Positions 19,085 to 27,358 are shown, numbered from the stretch's first letter. The stretch is 64,000 nucleotides of DNA from JADJOY01 sp016713535 [NCBI: Deltaproteobacteria bacterium] (GCA_016713535.1 JADJOY010000016.1:1-64000), one strand, 5' to 3'. Made by a program: numbers and translations. The notes: generated by a model from the sequence alone, not told the origin.

Positions 19085-20233
19085 TCACGGCAGGAAGCCG
19101 ATGCTGAAGGGCGGCAAACCGGTGTCGAGCGGACCCGCCACCACCTGATCGGTGTCGGTGTCGATGAGCAGCACGCCCGGGGTGGTGAAGTCCTGGCACG
19201 CGACCACCAGCGTCGAGCCGCCGTTCCACGCGATGTCGGGGAGGAAGCCCGGGCACGTGTAGACGGTCGACCCGACCGCGCCGGAGCGCGGGTCGAACAC
19301 CCGCACGTCGTTGGTGCCGGCCGGGACGCCGTCGTCGTCGACGTTCGCGACCACCACGTAGCCCTTGCTCTCGGACACCACCGCCACGTCGCTCACGTTC
19401 GAGCCCAGGTCGTCGTCGTCGACGAGCAGCTCGGCGGTGCGCGTCGCCACGTCCACCTTCACCACGCCACCCGAGAGGGTCGGCGGGATCGAGAACTGAC
19501 CGTTGGCGGCGACGTAGATCGAATCACCGAAGCGCACCGCCGCGTTCGGGCTCTGCACGTCGAGGACCACCGCGCCGACCACCGCGCGCGACGTCGGGTC
19601 GACGATCACGAAGCAGCCCACGCCGTACACCGCGAAGCTCGGGTCGATCTGCTGCAGCAGCACCCACGCCAGCCCGTCGACCTCCATCACCGAGTACGGC
19701 CGCGGCAGCATCGCCGGATCCGTCGCGGTGTCGGCGTACGGCCGCAGGTCGACCGCGCCGACGGTCGAGCCGTCGGTCAGGTTCATCACCAGGAGGTCGC
19801 TGAAGGGGTCGTCCGCGGATCCCTCGTTGTAGCGGGGCACGAACGCCGTGGTGCCGCGCACCAGCACGTCCTGGGGGTTGGAGCCGTTCCCGGCGCTCCA
19901 CTGCGCGGTCGTGGCGAAGCCCTGCGCCGGGTCGATCACCTGGACGTTCTCGCCGTCCGAGCGGTTCACCACGTCGACCTTGCCGTCGAACACCCGGAGC
20001 ACCGGGTCGGAGCCGATGTCCTCGAGGTTCGTGCCCACCGCGTAGGGCGCCGTGAGGCTCACCGTCGCGAGTCGGCCGGTCTGGAAGTCGGTGGTGGTGA
20101 GCACCGCGGTGTTGGCGGTGGTGCCGACGCCTGGTCCGTCGCCACCGCCGCTCGAGCAGCCAGCGAGTAGCGAGGCGCACAGCGCCACGCCGCCTACGAG
20201 CCCGATCAGGCTCTTCGAATCCGTGCCCTTCAT
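19085..20233 (-). CDS. Lipoprotein with YVTN-like beta-propeller; candidate BtuG-like corrinoid-binding protein
   Basis: The 382-residue protein has a signal peptide and lipobox (SLLAGC, C26) and then a Gly/Ser linker. The rest is repeated propeller blades of 45-50 residues with strands such as VQVIDPAQGF, DLLVMNLTDGS, CFVIVDPTSRAVVGAVVLD, GGVVKVDVATRT, NDVRVFDPRSG and GVLLIDTDTD: about seven blades, the size of BtuG. In Bacteroides, BtuG is a surface propeller lipoprotein that binds B12 and pairs with BtuB. Here the gene lies 74 nt after a TonB receptor and before cobU. Corrinoid binding is inferred from architecture and context only. Confidence 0.75.
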   Translation of the reverse strand: MKGTDSKSLIGLVGGVALCASLLAGCSSGGGDGPGVGTTANTAVLTTTDFQTGRLATVSLTAPYAVGTNLEDIGSDPVLRVFDGKVDVVNRSDGENVQVIDPAQGFATTAQWSAGNGSNPQDVLVRGTTAFVPRYNEGSADDPFSDLLVMNLTDGSTVGAVDLRPYADTATDPAMLPRPYSVMEVDGLAWVLLQQIDPSFAVYGVGCFVIVDPTSRAVVGAVVLDVQSPNAAVRFGDSIYVAANGQFSIPPTLSGGVVKVDVATRTAELLVDDDDLGSNVSDVAVVSESKGYVVVANVDDDGVPAGTNDVRVFDPRSGAVGSTVYTCPGFLPDIAWNGGSTLVVACQDFTTPGVLLIDTDTDQVVAGPLDTGLPPFSIGFLP

Positions 20234-20307
20234 CGTGAATCTCCGGTGCTCGGCCGGCCGTGACGGGGCCGAGCGTTCGAGGATGCGATCTCGCATCCGG
20301 GGGTTCG

Positions 20308-22455
20308 TCATGGGTCGCCGCCGGCGCTCGCGGGCGGCGCCAGCGGCGGCGCGGACGCCGCGGCGCCGCGCTCGTCGTCCTCGTGCTCGGCGCGCCACTC
20401 GATCGAGCCGAAGAAGCTGCGGCCCGGGAGCGGATAGCCGATCACGTCCGACACGCGATCGTCGGCGAGGTTGCGCGCCTCGAAGGTGAGCCCGAGCTCG
20501 TCGGTCACGCGCAGCTTGAAGCCCGCCGCGACCAGGAACCGGTCGCTCACCTCCTGGAGGTTCGCGGGGTCGAGGAAGTTCTTGCCGAGGTACTCGACCT
20601 CGGTGAAGAGCGTGACCGGCGCCTCGCGCCACTCGACGCGCCCGACCACATCGGTGCGCGGCTGTCCCGGCAGGTCGTTGCCGTGGCGGCTCGGCGACGG
20701 CGACAGGTCCTCGGTGCGCTGGAAGGTCGCGTTCGCGGTGGCGCGGAAACCGGCCGGGAAGGCCGCCGCGGCGGTCAGCTCGACACCTTGATTGCGAGAG
20801 CGCGCGATGTTCTCCGCGACCGCGGTGCGCTGGCTGTTCTGGATGAAGAGGATGCGGTCGTCGACGTCGGCGTAGAAGTAGATCGCCTCGAGGCGCACGG
20901 CGCGCACCAGCTCGCCGTCCTCCGGCGTGACCGCGAGGCCGAGGTCCCAGCTGAAGCCGCGCTCCGGGTCGAGCTTGGGGTTGCCGACGATCGAGCCGCG
21001 ATCACCGAAGAGCTCGAGGAAGCTCGGCGCGCGGAAGGCCGTCGACACGTTGCCGCGCGCTTCCAACCACTCGGTCAGGTAGCCGCGTCCGCCGACCTTC
21101 CACGTCACCCGGCGATCGACCTGATGCTCGGGGCCGCCGGTGACGAAGGGACCGAACGGACGCCGCTCGTCGTCCACGTACGCGAAGCGCAGCGCGGGAT
21201 CGATCACCAACCGGCGGTCGAGGAAGCGCGCCTCGCTCTCGAGCACCGCGTTGAAGGCGCGCCGCGGGTGCTGGTCGGGCCGTCCTCGGGGTCGAGGAGC
21301 GCGTCCGAGGGGCGGAACTCCTCGCGCCGCAGGTCGGCGACGGCGGTGAGGGTCCAGTGCTCCATGGGGCGATACGTCGACTGCGACACCGACGCGTAGC
21401 CGAGGGTGACGTTGTCGGTGTCCTGCGCGCCGATGCCGATCTCGCCCCTTCAGGTCCTGGAAGGCCTCGCTCTGGTAGCCGACCTCGAAGCGCTGCTCGG
21501 CGTCGAGGGCGCCGCCCTGCCAGCCGTGTCCGCGGAGCTGGACGTGAGTGAGGTTGCGGATCGTGGCGAGCCGCGCCGAGTCCGACTGATTGCTGCCGAT
21601 CCCCGGCACTCCCTCGTCCTTCCAGAAGAAGTCGTCGGCCAGCGCCGCGCTCAGGTCCCACGGCAGGTCGGTGTCGCCCTTGCCGAGGAAGGAGACGCTC
21701 TGGAAGTCGTTGTTGCGGCGCGCGACCGTGCGATCGTCGGTGGTGTTCTTGGGCGTGCCGTTGTCGTCGAGGAACTCGAAGTCGCCCTCGCTGCGCGCGT
21801 AGCCTCCGCTCGTGAGCACGCTCACGGGGCCGATGGCTCGGCGCAGCGAGCCCGCGACGTCGAGGGTGCCGAAGCTGCCCGCGCCGAGCGACACGCTGCT
21901 TTCGTCGCCGCCGTAGGTCGGCGAGGTCGTCAGCTCGACCGCGCCGCCGATGTTCGAGAGCGCGAGTCCGGCCGGCGCGGTGCCACGGTAGACCTCGACG
22001 CGCTCGACGTTGCCGAGGGGCAGCGTCGAGAGGTCGACACCGCCCCCGAGGGCGCGGTTGAGCGGGATGCCGTCGAGGAAGATCTCGACCTGCTCGGCCG
22101 TCGAGCCGCGGATCGAGATCGTGGAGAGGTCGCCGAGCCCGCCGAAGTTCCGCACCTGCACGCCGACGGTGCGCTCGAGGATCTCGCCGAGGTCGGCACC
22201 GGTGCCCGCGAACTGCTCGTGGGTGAGGACCGTGGCGAAGGCCGAGCCGTCGCGAACGCCGGTGTCGGGAGGCGGGCCCGCCTCCCGGACCACCACGGTC
22301 TCGGTCTCGGTGAGCTCGTCGTTCGCGGCGAGGTCGACCTTCTCGCCCCCGAACGCGGGCGGGACCGGCGCCGCGAGCGCGAGCCAGCCCACGAGCGCCG
22401 GGAGGTGGCGCGCGGCGGATCGTCGCTCGGGAGCTCGCTCGTGAGACTTCGGCAC
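20308..22455 (-). CDS. btuB: TonB-dependent outer membrane receptor, BtuB-like, with two compensating frameshifts
   Basis: About 715 residues: a signal peptide (ALVGWLALAAPVPPAFG), a plug domain (ETVVVREAG, LTHEQFAGTGADLGEILE, ISIRGSTAEQVEIFLDGIPL, GNVERVEVYRGTAPAGL), then a 22-strand-type barrel. It should import a corrinoid using TonB energy. The frame is lost at the CCCC run 21445-21448 (one extra base) and regained near 21277-21279 (one base missing). Corrected, the middle reads GEIGIGAQDTDN ... MEHWTLTAVADLRREEF ... DPEDGP. Two indels 165 nt apart that cancel point to sequencing error. GTG 22455 is preferred because GAGG lies 6 nt upstream and the signal peptide follows; GTG 22497 is the alternative. 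Confidence 0.85.
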   Translation of the reverse strand: MPKSHERAPERRSAARHLPALVGWLALAAPVPPAFGGEKVDLAANDELTETETVVVREAGPPPDTGVRDGSAFATVLTHEQFAGTGADLGEILERTVGVQVRNFGGLGDLSTISIRGSTAEQVEIFLDGIPLNRALGGGVDLSTLPLGNVERVEVYRGTAPAGLALSNIGGAVELTTSPTYGGDESSVSLGAGSFGTLDVAGSLRRAIGPVSVLTSGGYARSEGDFEFLDDNGTPKNTTDDRTVARRNNDFQSVSFLGKGDTDLPWDLSAALADDFFWKDEGVPGIGSNQSDSARLATIRNLTHVQLRGHGWQGGALDAEQRFEVGYQSEAFQDLKGRDRHRRAGHRQRHPRLRVGVAVDVSPHGALDPHRRRRPAARGVPPLGRAPRPRGRPDQHPRRAFNAVLESEARFLDRRLVIDPALRFAYVDDERRPFGPFVTGGPEHQVDRRVTWKVGGRGYLTEWLEARGNVSTAFRAPSFLELFGDRGSIVGNPKLDPERGFSWDLGLAVTPEDGELVRAVRLEAIYFYADVDDRILFIQNSQRTAVAENIARSRNQGVELTAAAAFPAGFRATANATFQRTEDLSPSPSRHGNDLPGQPRTDVVGRVEWREAPVTLFTEVEYLGKNFLDPANLQEVSDRFLVAAGFKLRVTDELGLTFEARNLADDRVSDVIGYPLPGRSFFGSIEWRAEHEDDERGAAASAPPLAPPASAGGDP

Positions 22456-22568
22456 GTCGACCTCGTCGGACGGGGTGGGGCGCCCGGGGGGCGCCACGTG
22501 GCGGCCCGCCTCGGCTGGGCGTGGGCCGCACGAGGCCCACGCGTCTTCGGGTTGTCTTCTCCGTCATG

Positions 22569-22587
22569 GTGGGATATCTTATCCCAC
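22569..22587. promoter_or_regulatory. Operator 1: 19-bp palindrome upstream of the receptor gene
   Basis: GTGGGATATCTTATCCCAC has perfect 8-bp arms (GTGGGATA and TATCCCAC) around TCT. It lies 114 nt upstream of the receptor start and 55 bp centre-to-centre from operator 2, about five helical turns. The A/T-rich core stands out in this GC-rich region. It is the likely site of the winged-helix regulator encoded next door. Confidence 0.75.
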
Positions 22588-22623
22588 CTCGGCCGCTCTC
22601 CCGCGGCTGTCCGCGATCGGAAG

Positions 22624-22642
22624 GTGGGATATGATAACCCAC
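22624..22642. promoter_or_regulatory. Operator 2: matching palindrome at the regulator start
   Basis: GTGGGATATGATAACCCAC matches operator 1 in GTGGGATAT and the CCCAC arm, with one mismatched pair. It contains TATGAT, close to a -10 box, reading toward the regulator, and overlaps the ATG at 22631. If TATGAT is the -10, the regulator start would instead be TTG 22652 or ATG 22673. Binding here would give autoregulation of regulator-btuFCD. Confidence 0.7.
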
Positions 22643-23275
22643 AAAGAGCCATTGGAAAGGCCCCACCTCTCGATGGGCCTGCTCCATCACCTGCGCGAGG
22701 GCGCGCTCGGACGCCGCACGCTGGTCGAGCGCACCGGCTGGACCGAGAGCGTGGTGCGCACCGAGCTCGAGAAGCTCGAGGCCCACGGCTGGGTCGAGTT
22801 CGCCAAGCCGGGAACGTCGCTCACGCCTCGGGCCAGCGAGCGTCTGGCCGACTTCTTCGAGCAGGTCCCGCGGGTGGGAAGGCTCGAGCTCGTCGAGGTC
22901 GAGCTCGACCGGAGTGCCTGCGGGGCGCTGGTGCGCGCCCACTCCGATCCGCCAAAGACCTGGCAAGTGCGTGATTCGGCGGTGCGCGAGGGCGCCTCGG
23001 GCATCCTCATCCTGCGCAAGGAGGCGGCGGGGCTGCGCTTGCTGGACGTCGACGCGAGCTTCAGTCGCCGCAACGCGCGCGACGCGGCGCGGGTCGAGAG
23101 CGCCCTCGGCCCGTTCGAGATCGGCGACTTCGTGGTCATCGTGTTCGCAGCCGATCCGGGGCGCGCCATGGCCGCCACGTTGCGCACGCTGATCGACCTC
23201 GCGCCCGCGCCGGCGTTCGACCGGCCACCCCGGATCCGTGAGCGCGAGCGCGCCACGAAGCGGGGGTCGGCGTGA
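22631..23275 (+). CDS. Winged-helix regulator with a DUF4443-like C-terminal domain; candidate corrinoid repressor
   Basis: Residues 15-65 form a winged helix: HHLREGALGRRTLVERTG, then ESVVRTELEKLEAHGWVEF as recognition helix and wing. The C-terminal 130 residues contain WQVRDSAVREGASGILILRK, which resembles the RDAAIKxGAxGAtTL segment I associate with DUF4443 proteins of archaea; this match is from memory. Its gene is divergent from the receptor and overlaps btuF by GTGA. Twin palindromes flank its start. The simplest reading is a repressor sensing a corrinoid or cobalt. Starts at 22631, 22652 or 22673 are possible; 22631 is listed (214 residues). Confidence 0.75.
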   Translation: MITHKEPLERPHLSMGLLHHLREGALGRRTLVERTGWTESVVRTELEKLEAHGWVEFAKPGTSLTPRASERLADFFEQVPRVGRLELVEVELDRSACGALVRAHSDPPKTWQVRDSAVREGASGILILRKEAAGLRLLDVDASFSRRNARDAARVESALGPFEIGDFVVIVFAADPGRAMAATLRTLIDLAPAPAFDRPPRIRERERATKRGSA

Positions 23276-24225
23276 GCGGGCCCACGGTGAGGCCGGCGGC
23301 GGTGTCCTGGCGCGGCGCCTGGGCCGCCGCGCTCGGCGTGGGGCTCGTGATCGCGGGCGCCGCGCGCGCCGCGTTTCCGGTCGACGTTCCCGACGATCGT
23401 GGCCGCTCCGTCCACGTCGCGGGACCGGTGAAGCGCATCGTCGTCGCCGGCCCGCTGCTCTTCGCGCAGATCGTCGACGAGCTCGGCATCGCCGATCGCG
23501 TCGTCGGGGTGGCCGAGTCGCCCGAGATCCCCGAGCGCTTCCGCGCGATCCCGCGCGTCGGCGAGCTCGGCGCGGTGAGCATCGAACGGGTGATGGCGCT
23601 CGAGCCCGACCTGGTGCTCGGCGCCTACGGTCCGTCGCGCGACGGGCTCGAAGCGGCGGGCCTGCTCGTCTACACGCCAGCGCCGGCCGACGACATCGCC
23701 GGCGTGTTGCGGACGATCGAGCAGGTCGAACGTACCGTGCTCGGCGAGAGCCGTGCCGCTCCCGAGCTCGCTCGCAAGCTCACCACCGAGGTGACGGAGA
23801 TCGAGTCACGGGTGGCGGGCAAGCCGCGGGTCCGCGTGGCGCTCCTCTATCCCCTGCCCGGCTCGCCGCCGCTCACCTCCGGCGCCGGCACGCCCGAGCA
23901 CGAGCTGCTCGTGAGGGCGGGCGCCGAGAACGTCTTCGCCGACACGCCCAAGTACCACCGGGTCAGCTACGAGGAGATCCTGCGCCGCGACCCCGATGCC
24001 ATCATCGTCGACCCGTCCGAGCTCGACTGGACGCGCACCAACGAGGTGGTGTCCAGCCTGCGCGCGGTGCGCGCCGGACGGGTGCTTGCGGTGCGGCCGT
24101 CGACGTGGGTGTCGACGCGCTTCCCCGATACCATCCGCCGCGTCGCCGCGTGGCTGCACCCCGAGGCGTTTTCGGTGCCGACGCCGGCCACCGCTTCCAC
24201 GCCACCCGCGGAGGCGCGCCCGTGA
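23272..24225 (+). CDS. btuF: Periplasmic corrinoid (or iron-chelate) binding protein, BtuF-like
   Basis: The 317-residue protein has a signal peptide (LGVGLVIAGAARAAFPV) and the two-lobed cobalamin/siderophore-binding fold: VKRIVVAGPLLFAQIVDELG, DRVVGVAES, IERVMALEPDLVLG, then KPRVRVALLYPL and YEEILRRDPDAIIV. GTG 23272 overlaps the regulator stop and its own stop overlaps the permease start. Binding-protein sequence alone does not separate B12 from iron chelates; the cobUTS neighbourhood favours corrinoid. Confidence 0.85.
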   Translation: MSGPTVRPAAVSWRGAWAAALGVGLVIAGAARAAFPVDVPDDRGRSVHVAGPVKRIVVAGPLLFAQIVDELGIADRVVGVAESPEIPERFRAIPRVGELGAVSIERVMALEPDLVLGAYGPSRDGLEAAGLLVYTPAPADDIAGVLRTIEQVERTVLGESRAAPELARKLTTEVTEIESRVAGKPRVRVALLYPLPGSPPLTSGAGTPEHELLVRAGAENVFADTPKYHRVSYEEILRRDPDAIIVDPSELDWTRTNEVVSSLRAVRAGRVLAVRPSTWVSTRFPDTIRRVAAWLHPEAFSVPTPATASTPPAEARP

Positions 24226-25274
24226 AACGCAGCTCGGCGACTCTCGCGATCGTGCTGCTCGGCGTGCTCCTCGCGAGCACCTTCGTGGTCGGCGTCGGCA
24301 CCGGGCCGGTGACGATCCGTCCGGCGCGGGTGGCGGAGATCGTGCGGGAGCTCGCTCTCGGCCGCGAGCCGGCGGCCGGCGCCAGCGAGACCGAGCGCCG
24401 CATCGTCCGCGACGTGCGCTTGCCGCGGGTGATCCTCGCGGGGTTGGTCGGGCTCGCGCTCGCGGCGTCCGGCACGGTGATGCAGGGGATCTTCCGCAAC
24501 CCGCTCGCGGAGCCCTATCTCCTCGGCCTCTCCAGCGGAGCGACCATGGGCGCCGCGGCGGTGATCGCCCTGGGCGCCGATCGCATCAGTCCCACCTTCG
24601 TGCCGGCGGCGGCGTTCTGCGGCAGCCTGCTCGCGGTGACGATCGTGTACCGCCTCGGCCGCAGCGGCTCCACCGTGAGCGACGGCGCGACGCTGGTGCT
24701 CGCGGGTGTCGCGCTCTCGGCGCTCTTCGCCTCGATCACCAGCTTCTGCATCGTGGTGTCGAGCCCGGACCAGACCCGCGGCATCGTGTTCGGGATGATG
24801 GGCGGGCTGGCTGGCGCGCAGTGGCACCAGGTGGGGCCGCTGGCGCTGGTGGTGCTGGTGTGCGTGCCGGTGCTGCTCGCGTTCGCGCGCGACCTCGACG
24901 CGCTCGCCCTCGGCGAGGCGATGGCGGCGCACCTCGGCGTGAACCCCGCGTGGGTGCAGCGCACACTGCTGGTGGCGGCGGCGCTGCTCACGGCCTCGTG
25001 CGTGGCCGCGGCGGGGACGATCGGCTTCATCGGACTGATCGTGCCGCACGCGCTCAGGCTCGTGGTCGGGCCGGACCACCGCGGTCTGTTACCGACGGCG
25101 GCTCTCGCGGGCGCGATCCTGCTGATCGCGTGCGACACCGCTGCGCGCACCATCGCCAAGCCCACCGAGATCCCGGTGGGGATCCTCACGGCGCTCCTCG
25201 GCGCGCCGTTCTTCCTCTACCTGCTGAGGCGTCGCACCGCGGCCGGGCGCCGCCCGTGGGGCGCGGACGCGTGA
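24222..25274 (+). CDS. btuC: FecCD/BtuC-family ABC transporter permease
   Basis: The 350-residue membrane protein belongs to the FecCD/BtuC permease family with about ten spans. Family segments include RLPRVILAGLVGLALAASG, GIFRNPLAEPYLLGLSSGA, GIVFGMMGGLAGAQW and GTIGFIGLIVPHALRLVVGP, the last being the coupling-helix region. It starts at GTG 24222, overlapping the btuF stop. It forms the channel of the importer with the ATPase encoded 55 nt downstream. Confidence 0.9.
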   Translation: MKRSSATLAIVLLGVLLASTFVVGVGTGPVTIRPARVAEIVRELALGREPAAGASETERRIVRDVRLPRVILAGLVGLALAASGTVMQGIFRNPLAEPYLLGLSSGATMGAAAVIALGADRISPTFVPAAAFCGSLLAVTIVYRLGRSGSTVSDGATLVLAGVALSALFASITSFCIVVSSPDQTRGIVFGMMGGLAGAQWHQVGPLALVVLVCVPVLLAFARDLDALALGEAMAAHLGVNPAWVQRTLLVAAALLTASCVAAAGTIGFIGLIVPHALRLVVGPDHRGLLPTAALAGAILLIACDTAARTIAKPTEIPVGILTALLGAPFFLYLLRRRTAAGRRPWGADA

Positions 25275-25329
25275 CCCGGTCGCCCGCGCCGCGGTCGGCG
25301 ATGGAGCGCCGACGCTCCCCGAGCCGCTC

Positions 25330-26112
25330 ATGAACGTTCGCATCGACGAGGTCGAGCTTCGCTACAACGGCACGCCGGTGCTTCGCGACGTGACCCTCGA
25401 GGTGCGGACCGGCGAGCTGGTGGCGCTGGTCGGACCGAACGGCGCGGGCAAGACCACGCTCCTGCGCGCCATCTCGGGGTTGCTGGCGCCCAGCCACGGC
25501 GCGGTCTACCTCGACCACGAGCCGGTCGCGTCGCTCGCGCCGCGCGCGGTCGCGACGCGCCTCGCGTCGGTCGAGCAGGCGATCCGCTGCCCGGAGGAGC
25601 TGCGCGTGTGGGAGGCGGTGTCGCTCGGCCGGTTGCCGCACCTCGGGCGCTTCGAGGTGCTCGGCGAGCGCGACCGCGCGATCGTGATGGCCGCGCTCGA
25701 GCGCACCGAGGCGACCGTGCTCGCCGAGCGGCGCGTGACCACACTCTCGAGCGGCGAGCGCCAGCGGGTGTGGCTCGCGATGGCGCTCGCTCAGGAGCCG
25801 CGCGTGCTGCTCCTCGACGAGCCCACGTCCCACCTCGACATCCACTTCCAGATGACGATCCTCGAGCTGGTGAAGAGCCTCGCCGCGGGCGGCCTCACCG
25901 TGATCGCGTCGCTCCACGACCTCAACCTCGCCGCGGAGTTCGCCGACCGTGTCGCACTCATCGCCGAGCACCGCCTGGTCGGCTGCGGCACTCCCGCCGA
26001 GATCCTCACCGAGGAGCGGCTCGAGCGCGCCTACCGCACCCGCGTCGAGCGCGTGCCGCTCGCGGGGGGCGGGTTCCTGATCCGCCCTCGCCCGAGCCGC
26101 GCGGGCGGGTGA
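25330..26112 (+). CDS. btuD: ABC transporter ATP-binding protein of the corrinoid/siderophore importer
   Basis: The 260-residue ATPase has Walker A GPNGAGKTT (35-43), Q-loop VEQAIRC, signature LSSGERQR, Walker B RVLLLDEPTSHLD and switch His in SLHDLN, followed by GCGTPAEILTEERLERAY, typical of FepC/BtuD proteins. It drives the BtuC-type permease. A G-rich tract follows immediately, so this is the last gene of the regulator-btuFCD unit. Confidence 0.92.
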   Translation: MNVRIDEVELRYNGTPVLRDVTLEVRTGELVALVGPNGAGKTTLLRAISGLLAPSHGAVYLDHEPVASLAPRAVATRLASVEQAIRCPEELRVWEAVSLGRLPHLGRFEVLGERDRAIVMAALERTEATVLAERRVTTLSSGERQRVWLAMALAQEPRVLLLDEPTSHLDIHFQMTILELVKSLAAGGLTVIASLHDLNLAAEFADRVALIAEHRLVGCGTPAEILTEERLERAYRTRVERVPLAGGGFLIRPRPSRAGG

Positions 26113-26147
26113 GGGCGGGTCGGTGCCCGCCGAGGCGGCCGCCGGCC

Positions 26148-26212
26148 GGGGGGGGGCGGGGGGGGGGGCGCGCCGTCCGGCCGGGCGCCGGGGGGGGGCG
26201 GGGGGGGGGGGG
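26148..26212 (+). repeat. Long guanine tracts (quadruplex-prone), duplicated block
   Basis: Four G runs of 9, 11, 9 and 13 bases occur as two pairs (G9-C-G11 at 26148-26168, G9-C-G13 at 26190-26212), each preceded by a GCCGGCC- or GGGCGCC-type palindrome. This is far beyond the background even at high GC and would form G-quadruplexes on the plus strand. Run lengths are not trustworthy, since such tracts are a known artefact and error hotspot. It lies between btuD and the phosphoesterase gene. Confidence 0.6.
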
Positions 26213-26341
26213 CGGCGTCACGCGCGCCTGGAGCGCCGTACGACACCGCGCCAGTGGCGCGACGCGCGCCGCACGGTAAGCTCTCGGCTTCGTGCCCGGG
26301 AGCCGCGCTCGAGCGTGGCGCGGCGTGTACGGCATCCCCTC

Positions 26342-27214
26342 ATGAGCTACCTCGGCCGCGGACGTCACTACGGTCGGCTGCGGCCGATCGTCGAGCGCCT
26401 CGTGCTCAGGCTCGCCGTCGGCGGCTGGCCGGCGCGGCTGGCGCGCGCGCTGGGCGCACAGCGAACGGTCCACACCCTGGTCCACGACGTGCCCGCGGCC
26501 GAGTGGCCCGACGGGCTGCGGCCGGTCACCTTCGCGTTCGGGTCCGACTTCCACGCCGGGCCGACCACACATCCCAAGCTCATCGAGCTCGCCTTCGAGC
26601 GCATGGCCGCGGCCAAACCCGACGTGCTGCTCCTCGGCGGTGACTTCATCTACATCGAGGCGCGCTTCATCGAGGTCATCGCGCGCGCCGCCGAGCGCCT
26701 CGACGCACCGCTCGGCAAGTTCGCGGTGCTCGGCAACCACGACCTGTGGGCCGACTACCTGCACATCACGCGGCGCCTCGAGGACGCGGGCGTCGAGGTG
26801 CTGATCAACCGCTCGGCGCGGCTCCCGGCGCCCTTCGATCACGTCTCGATCTGCGGCGTCGACGAGTACTGGAGCGGCGACCCCGACGCCGACCGCGCCT
26901 TCGCCAATGCCAACGGCACGCGCGTGCTGCTGATGCACTCGCCATGCACGCTGCACGCGCTCGACGGCCACCGCTTCGACCTCGCGGTGTGTGGCCACAC
27001 CCACGGCGGCCACATCGCGCTGCCGGGCGGGCGCCCGATCTGGATCCCCCAGGCCGAGATCAACGCGCCGTACGTCCACGGGCGCTTCCAGCTCCCGCCG
27101 CCCCACGCGGGCGCGCTGGTCGTGAGCCGCGGCGTCGGCGCCCTCGAGGTGCCGTTTCGCTCCTATGCGCCGCCCGACGTGCTGGTCGTGAACCTCGGAC
27201 CGAACGGCCGCTGA
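26342..27214 (+). CDS. Calcineurin-like metallophosphoesterase
   Basis: The 290-residue protein carries every motif of the dimetal phosphoesterase fold: SDFHAG (about 67-72), GGDFIY (98-103), GNHDLW (136-141), LLMHSP and CGHTHGGHI. It is closest in plan to YaeI/YkuE-type membrane-associated phosphodiesterases that act on lipids such as UDP-diacylglucosamine; there is an amphipathic N-terminal region rather than a clear span. No strong binding site precedes ATG 26342. Its substrate and any link to the corrinoid locus are unknown. Confidence 0.85.
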   Translation: MSYLGRGRHYGRLRPIVERLVLRLAVGGWPARLARALGAQRTVHTLVHDVPAAEWPDGLRPVTFAFGSDFHAGPTTHPKLIELAFERMAAAKPDVLLLGGDFIYIEARFIEVIARAAERLDAPLGKFAVLGNHDLWADYLHITRRLEDAGVEVLINRSARLPAPFDHVSICGVDEYWSGDPDADRAFANANGTRVLLMHSPCTLHALDGHRFDLAVCGHTHGGHIALPGGRPIWIPQAEINAPYVHGRFQLPPPHAGALVVSRGVGALEVPFRSYAPPDVLVVNLGPNGR

Positions 27215-27358
27215 GCGCCGCCCTGCCGGCGGGCCACCGACGCCTTGGTGGCGCGGGGACGACTACAGACGCCATTGAATTTCATCACAACATGCCATTG
27301 ATTTTGATCACTTTCCGCCAGGGGAAAGTGTCGCAAGTTGCTGTCAGGCTGTTTCGTG

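Noticed and set aside
22456-22630. Cobalamin riboswitch upstream of the receptor
   Set aside because: No recognisable B12 box in the expected position; only a CGTGGGCC-TCGTGC-GGCCCACG hairpin and the operator palindromes were seen. A covariance search could still overturn this.
23272-26112. Assignment of the importer to ferric siderophores
   Set aside because: Sequence alone allows it, but linkage to cobUTS and a BtuB-like receptor favours corrinoids. Kept only as an alternative.
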